Position numbers and translations under genes: made by a program
Assembly: GCA_012513395.1 (NCBI GenBank)
Contig: JAAZCH010000377.1
Span: 1 to 6,944, forward strand
Length of the DNA: 6,944 nucleotides
DNA from: Tissierellia bacterium
GTDB lineage: Bacteria; Bacillota_A; Clostridia; Tissierellales; Peptoniphilaceae
Reading direction: 5' to 3'
Shown here: positions 5,453 through 6,944 of the stretch, one piece after another
Position numbering within the stretch: the first letter of the stretch is position 1
Layout of the letters: every line of letters starts with the position of its first letter
Notes under the pieces: model-generated
The model's database searches: none
What the model saw: only the letters and a program-made list of their open reading frames with translations
Told to the model about the DNA's origin: nothing

Positions 5453-6944
5453 TTACTTTACTATATTTAACAAAGAATGGTAGTCAGTCACATGATCGTA
5501 TCTCAAGTTAGTAGTAGAAATATTATTAAACAAACTTTTAGCACAATCAATTTTAGCCTTCTCTATATTCCTTAACTCCATTGAATCTAGGCTGCCCTTT
5601 GTTTCTGCTATAAAATAAATATGCTTAACTGCTCCTTCCTTAAAGGCTATGGCCCAGTCAGGAGTATAATTACCTACAGGGGTTGGAATTGCAAATCCTT
5701 TAGGCAATTTAGCATAAACAACAACTTCATCAGCCTTGTCTATAGATTTAGCAAATCTTGATTCTATACTATCTTCTGAAATTCCATCAACAAAGACATA
5801 ATCCTGAATATGTTTATTGGTCTTTAAGGCATTCTTAATATTCTTGTTTTTAGATCCTGCAGTAAAAATACTACTATCATACTTGTTCTCAGTGCGATTA
5901 TAAGAAATATGGTCCACCACCATAGTAGCCTTTTGACTATTAATAAGTTTAGTAACCTTTGTTATAAATTCTTCAGGATTATCCTTAAACATCTGGAAGG
6001 TTCTTTCCTCTATCCCCTTTAAAATCTTAACTATAGTCCCCCTAGTAAGTACAGTTTCTTCTGAAATTTTTCCTACCAGATCATATTCTACCTGACTTAT
6101 ACTAGCATGGTCTAAGACTTGAGTCTTTGTCTCTAAAACTTCAAAACTATCTAGCCTGTCAAAGGAGTGTTCGTCTAACTTTTCATGCTGAATACCTTGT
6201 GAGATAGTATATTGTAGTTTTGAGACCTTTAAATTATCATCAATATACTTAATAGCCTTATCTACTAATTCCTCACTATCAAACTTTACCTTGTAACTAT
6301 ATTTATTATTTATTAAGTTCCATAGATTTTGGAATTCTTTTTTGTAAAAATTATCATTTAATTCATTTTCTGTTAACTTTGTCTCATGGTCATTTTTAAT
6401 CATCTTATCAAGTGCACTTTCATCAAATATAGCCTGAACTAGATAGTGAATTCCTTCTTGTATTTCCTTTAAATCTTCTGGCACAGGAAGTAATTCATTA
6501 TTTTCTAAATCCTTGTGATATTTATCTGTCACTTCAAATTCATTATCTATATAGTCACTTTTTATAAGGTAGAATAAGATATCACTAGCTTCTTTATCAG
6601 TAATTGTTCTAGGACCTTCTTCAGTATCAACAGTTTTTCCAAAGAAATATTCTCTTGTAGCCTTTGTAGGCCTATCGTAAAGATTATCTTTTATATCCTT
6701 CTGCAAATCTGTTACAAACTGAGAATAGGAATCTGAAGCTATTACTGTTAGGATATTCATATCATGAACCAGTTCTCCTAGGCTATCTTTGTCCATCCTA
6801 TCCCCATTTTGATTTACACAAAGCCTTAGTCCACGTCCAACTTCCTGTCTTTTTGCAATTTGTGAATCACTATGCTTAAGGGTACAAATCTGGAAGACAT
6901 TTGGATTATCCCAACCCTCCCTTAGAGCTGAGTGAGAAAAGATA
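5453..6944 (-). CDS. res: Type III restriction enzyme Res subunit, C-terminal half (5' end beyond the right edge)
   Basis: The frame is open to the right edge and gives 496 visible residues ending at TAA 5453-5455. The Met codon at 6794-6796 is internal, because family motifs lie upstream of it. Helicase motif V (ALREGWDNPNVFQ, visible residues 6-18) and motif VI (QEVGRGLRL, 33-41) are intact, followed by the family-typical NILTVIASDSY. The endonuclease domain holds Pro428-Asp429 (TPDW) and Glu447-Thr-Lys449 (AETKGS), a PD-x17-ExK site, at about 5603-5662. Res subunits are normally about 900-1000 residues, so roughly half is missing. In Type III systems Res works with the Mod methyltransferase: it hydrolyses ATP and cuts DNA when unmethylated sites in suitable orientation are met. 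Mod is expected upstream, outside the window. No frameshift or lost catalytic residue is visible, so the enzyme looks functional. A RecD-like helicase-nuclease follows after 59 bases. Confidence 0.95.
   Translation of the reverse strand, partial: IFSHSALREGWDNPNVFQICTLKHSDSQIAKRQEVGRGLRLCVNQNGDRMDKDSLGELVHDMNILTVIASDSYSQFVTDLQKDIKDNLYDRPTKATREYFFGKTVDTEEGPRTITDKEASDILFYLIKSDYIDNEFEVTDKYHKDLENNELLPVPEDLKEIQEGIHYLVQAIFDESALDKMIKNDHETKLTENELNDNFYKKEFQNLWNLINNKYSYKVKFDSEELVDKAIKYIDDNLKVSKLQYTISQGIQHEKLDEHSFDRLDSFEVLETKTQVLDHASISQVEYDLVGKISEETVLTRGTIVKILKGIEERTFQMFKDNPEEFITKVTKLINSQKATMVVDHISYNRTENKYDSSIFTAGSKNKNIKNALKTNKHIQDYVFVDGISEDSIESRFAKSIDKADEVVVYAKLPKGFAIPTPVGNYTPDWAIAFKEGAVKHIYFIAETKGSLDSMELRNIEKAKIDCAKSLFNNISTTNLRYDHVTDYHSLLNIVK

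Overview
The window is very AT-rich, and its genes use ATA and AGA codons freely and carry strong AGGAGG-type ribosome binding sites. With a large serine recombinase of the clostridial conjugative/mobilisable-element type, this points to a low-GC Firmicute, most likely a Clostridia or Tissierellia-type anaerobe. The species cannot be named from the sequence. All genes supported here lie on the minus strand, so the window reads from right to left.

Right part (1737-6944): a defence operon. The first visible gene is the C-terminal half of a Type III restriction enzyme Res subunit, cut by the right edge. It keeps helicase motifs V and VI and a complete PD-x17-ETK endonuclease site. After a 59-base gap with no obvious terminator comes a 1218-residue protein. 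It has a long N-terminal region of unknown function, a RecD-like superfamily 1 helicase core, and a C-terminal PD-(D/E)XK-like nuclease domain. The methyltransferase (Mod) and the N-terminal half of Res would be expected beyond the right edge. My inference is that the helicase-nuclease is an accessory effector or processing factor for the Type III system.

Middle part (1065-1736): about 670 bases without a credible gene. It holds a probable intrinsic terminator for the defence operon, several hairpins, two GC-rich islands in AT-rich surroundings, three tandem 8-bp repeats with an inverted partner, and a possible promoter for the recombinase unit.

Left part (1-1064): a 48-codon gene with a good ribosome binding site, followed by the first 286 codons of a large serine recombinase that runs off the left edge. 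This pair is typical of mobile-element integration modules, so the restriction operon is probably carried by, or inserted next to, an integrative element. No element end or attachment site could be identified.
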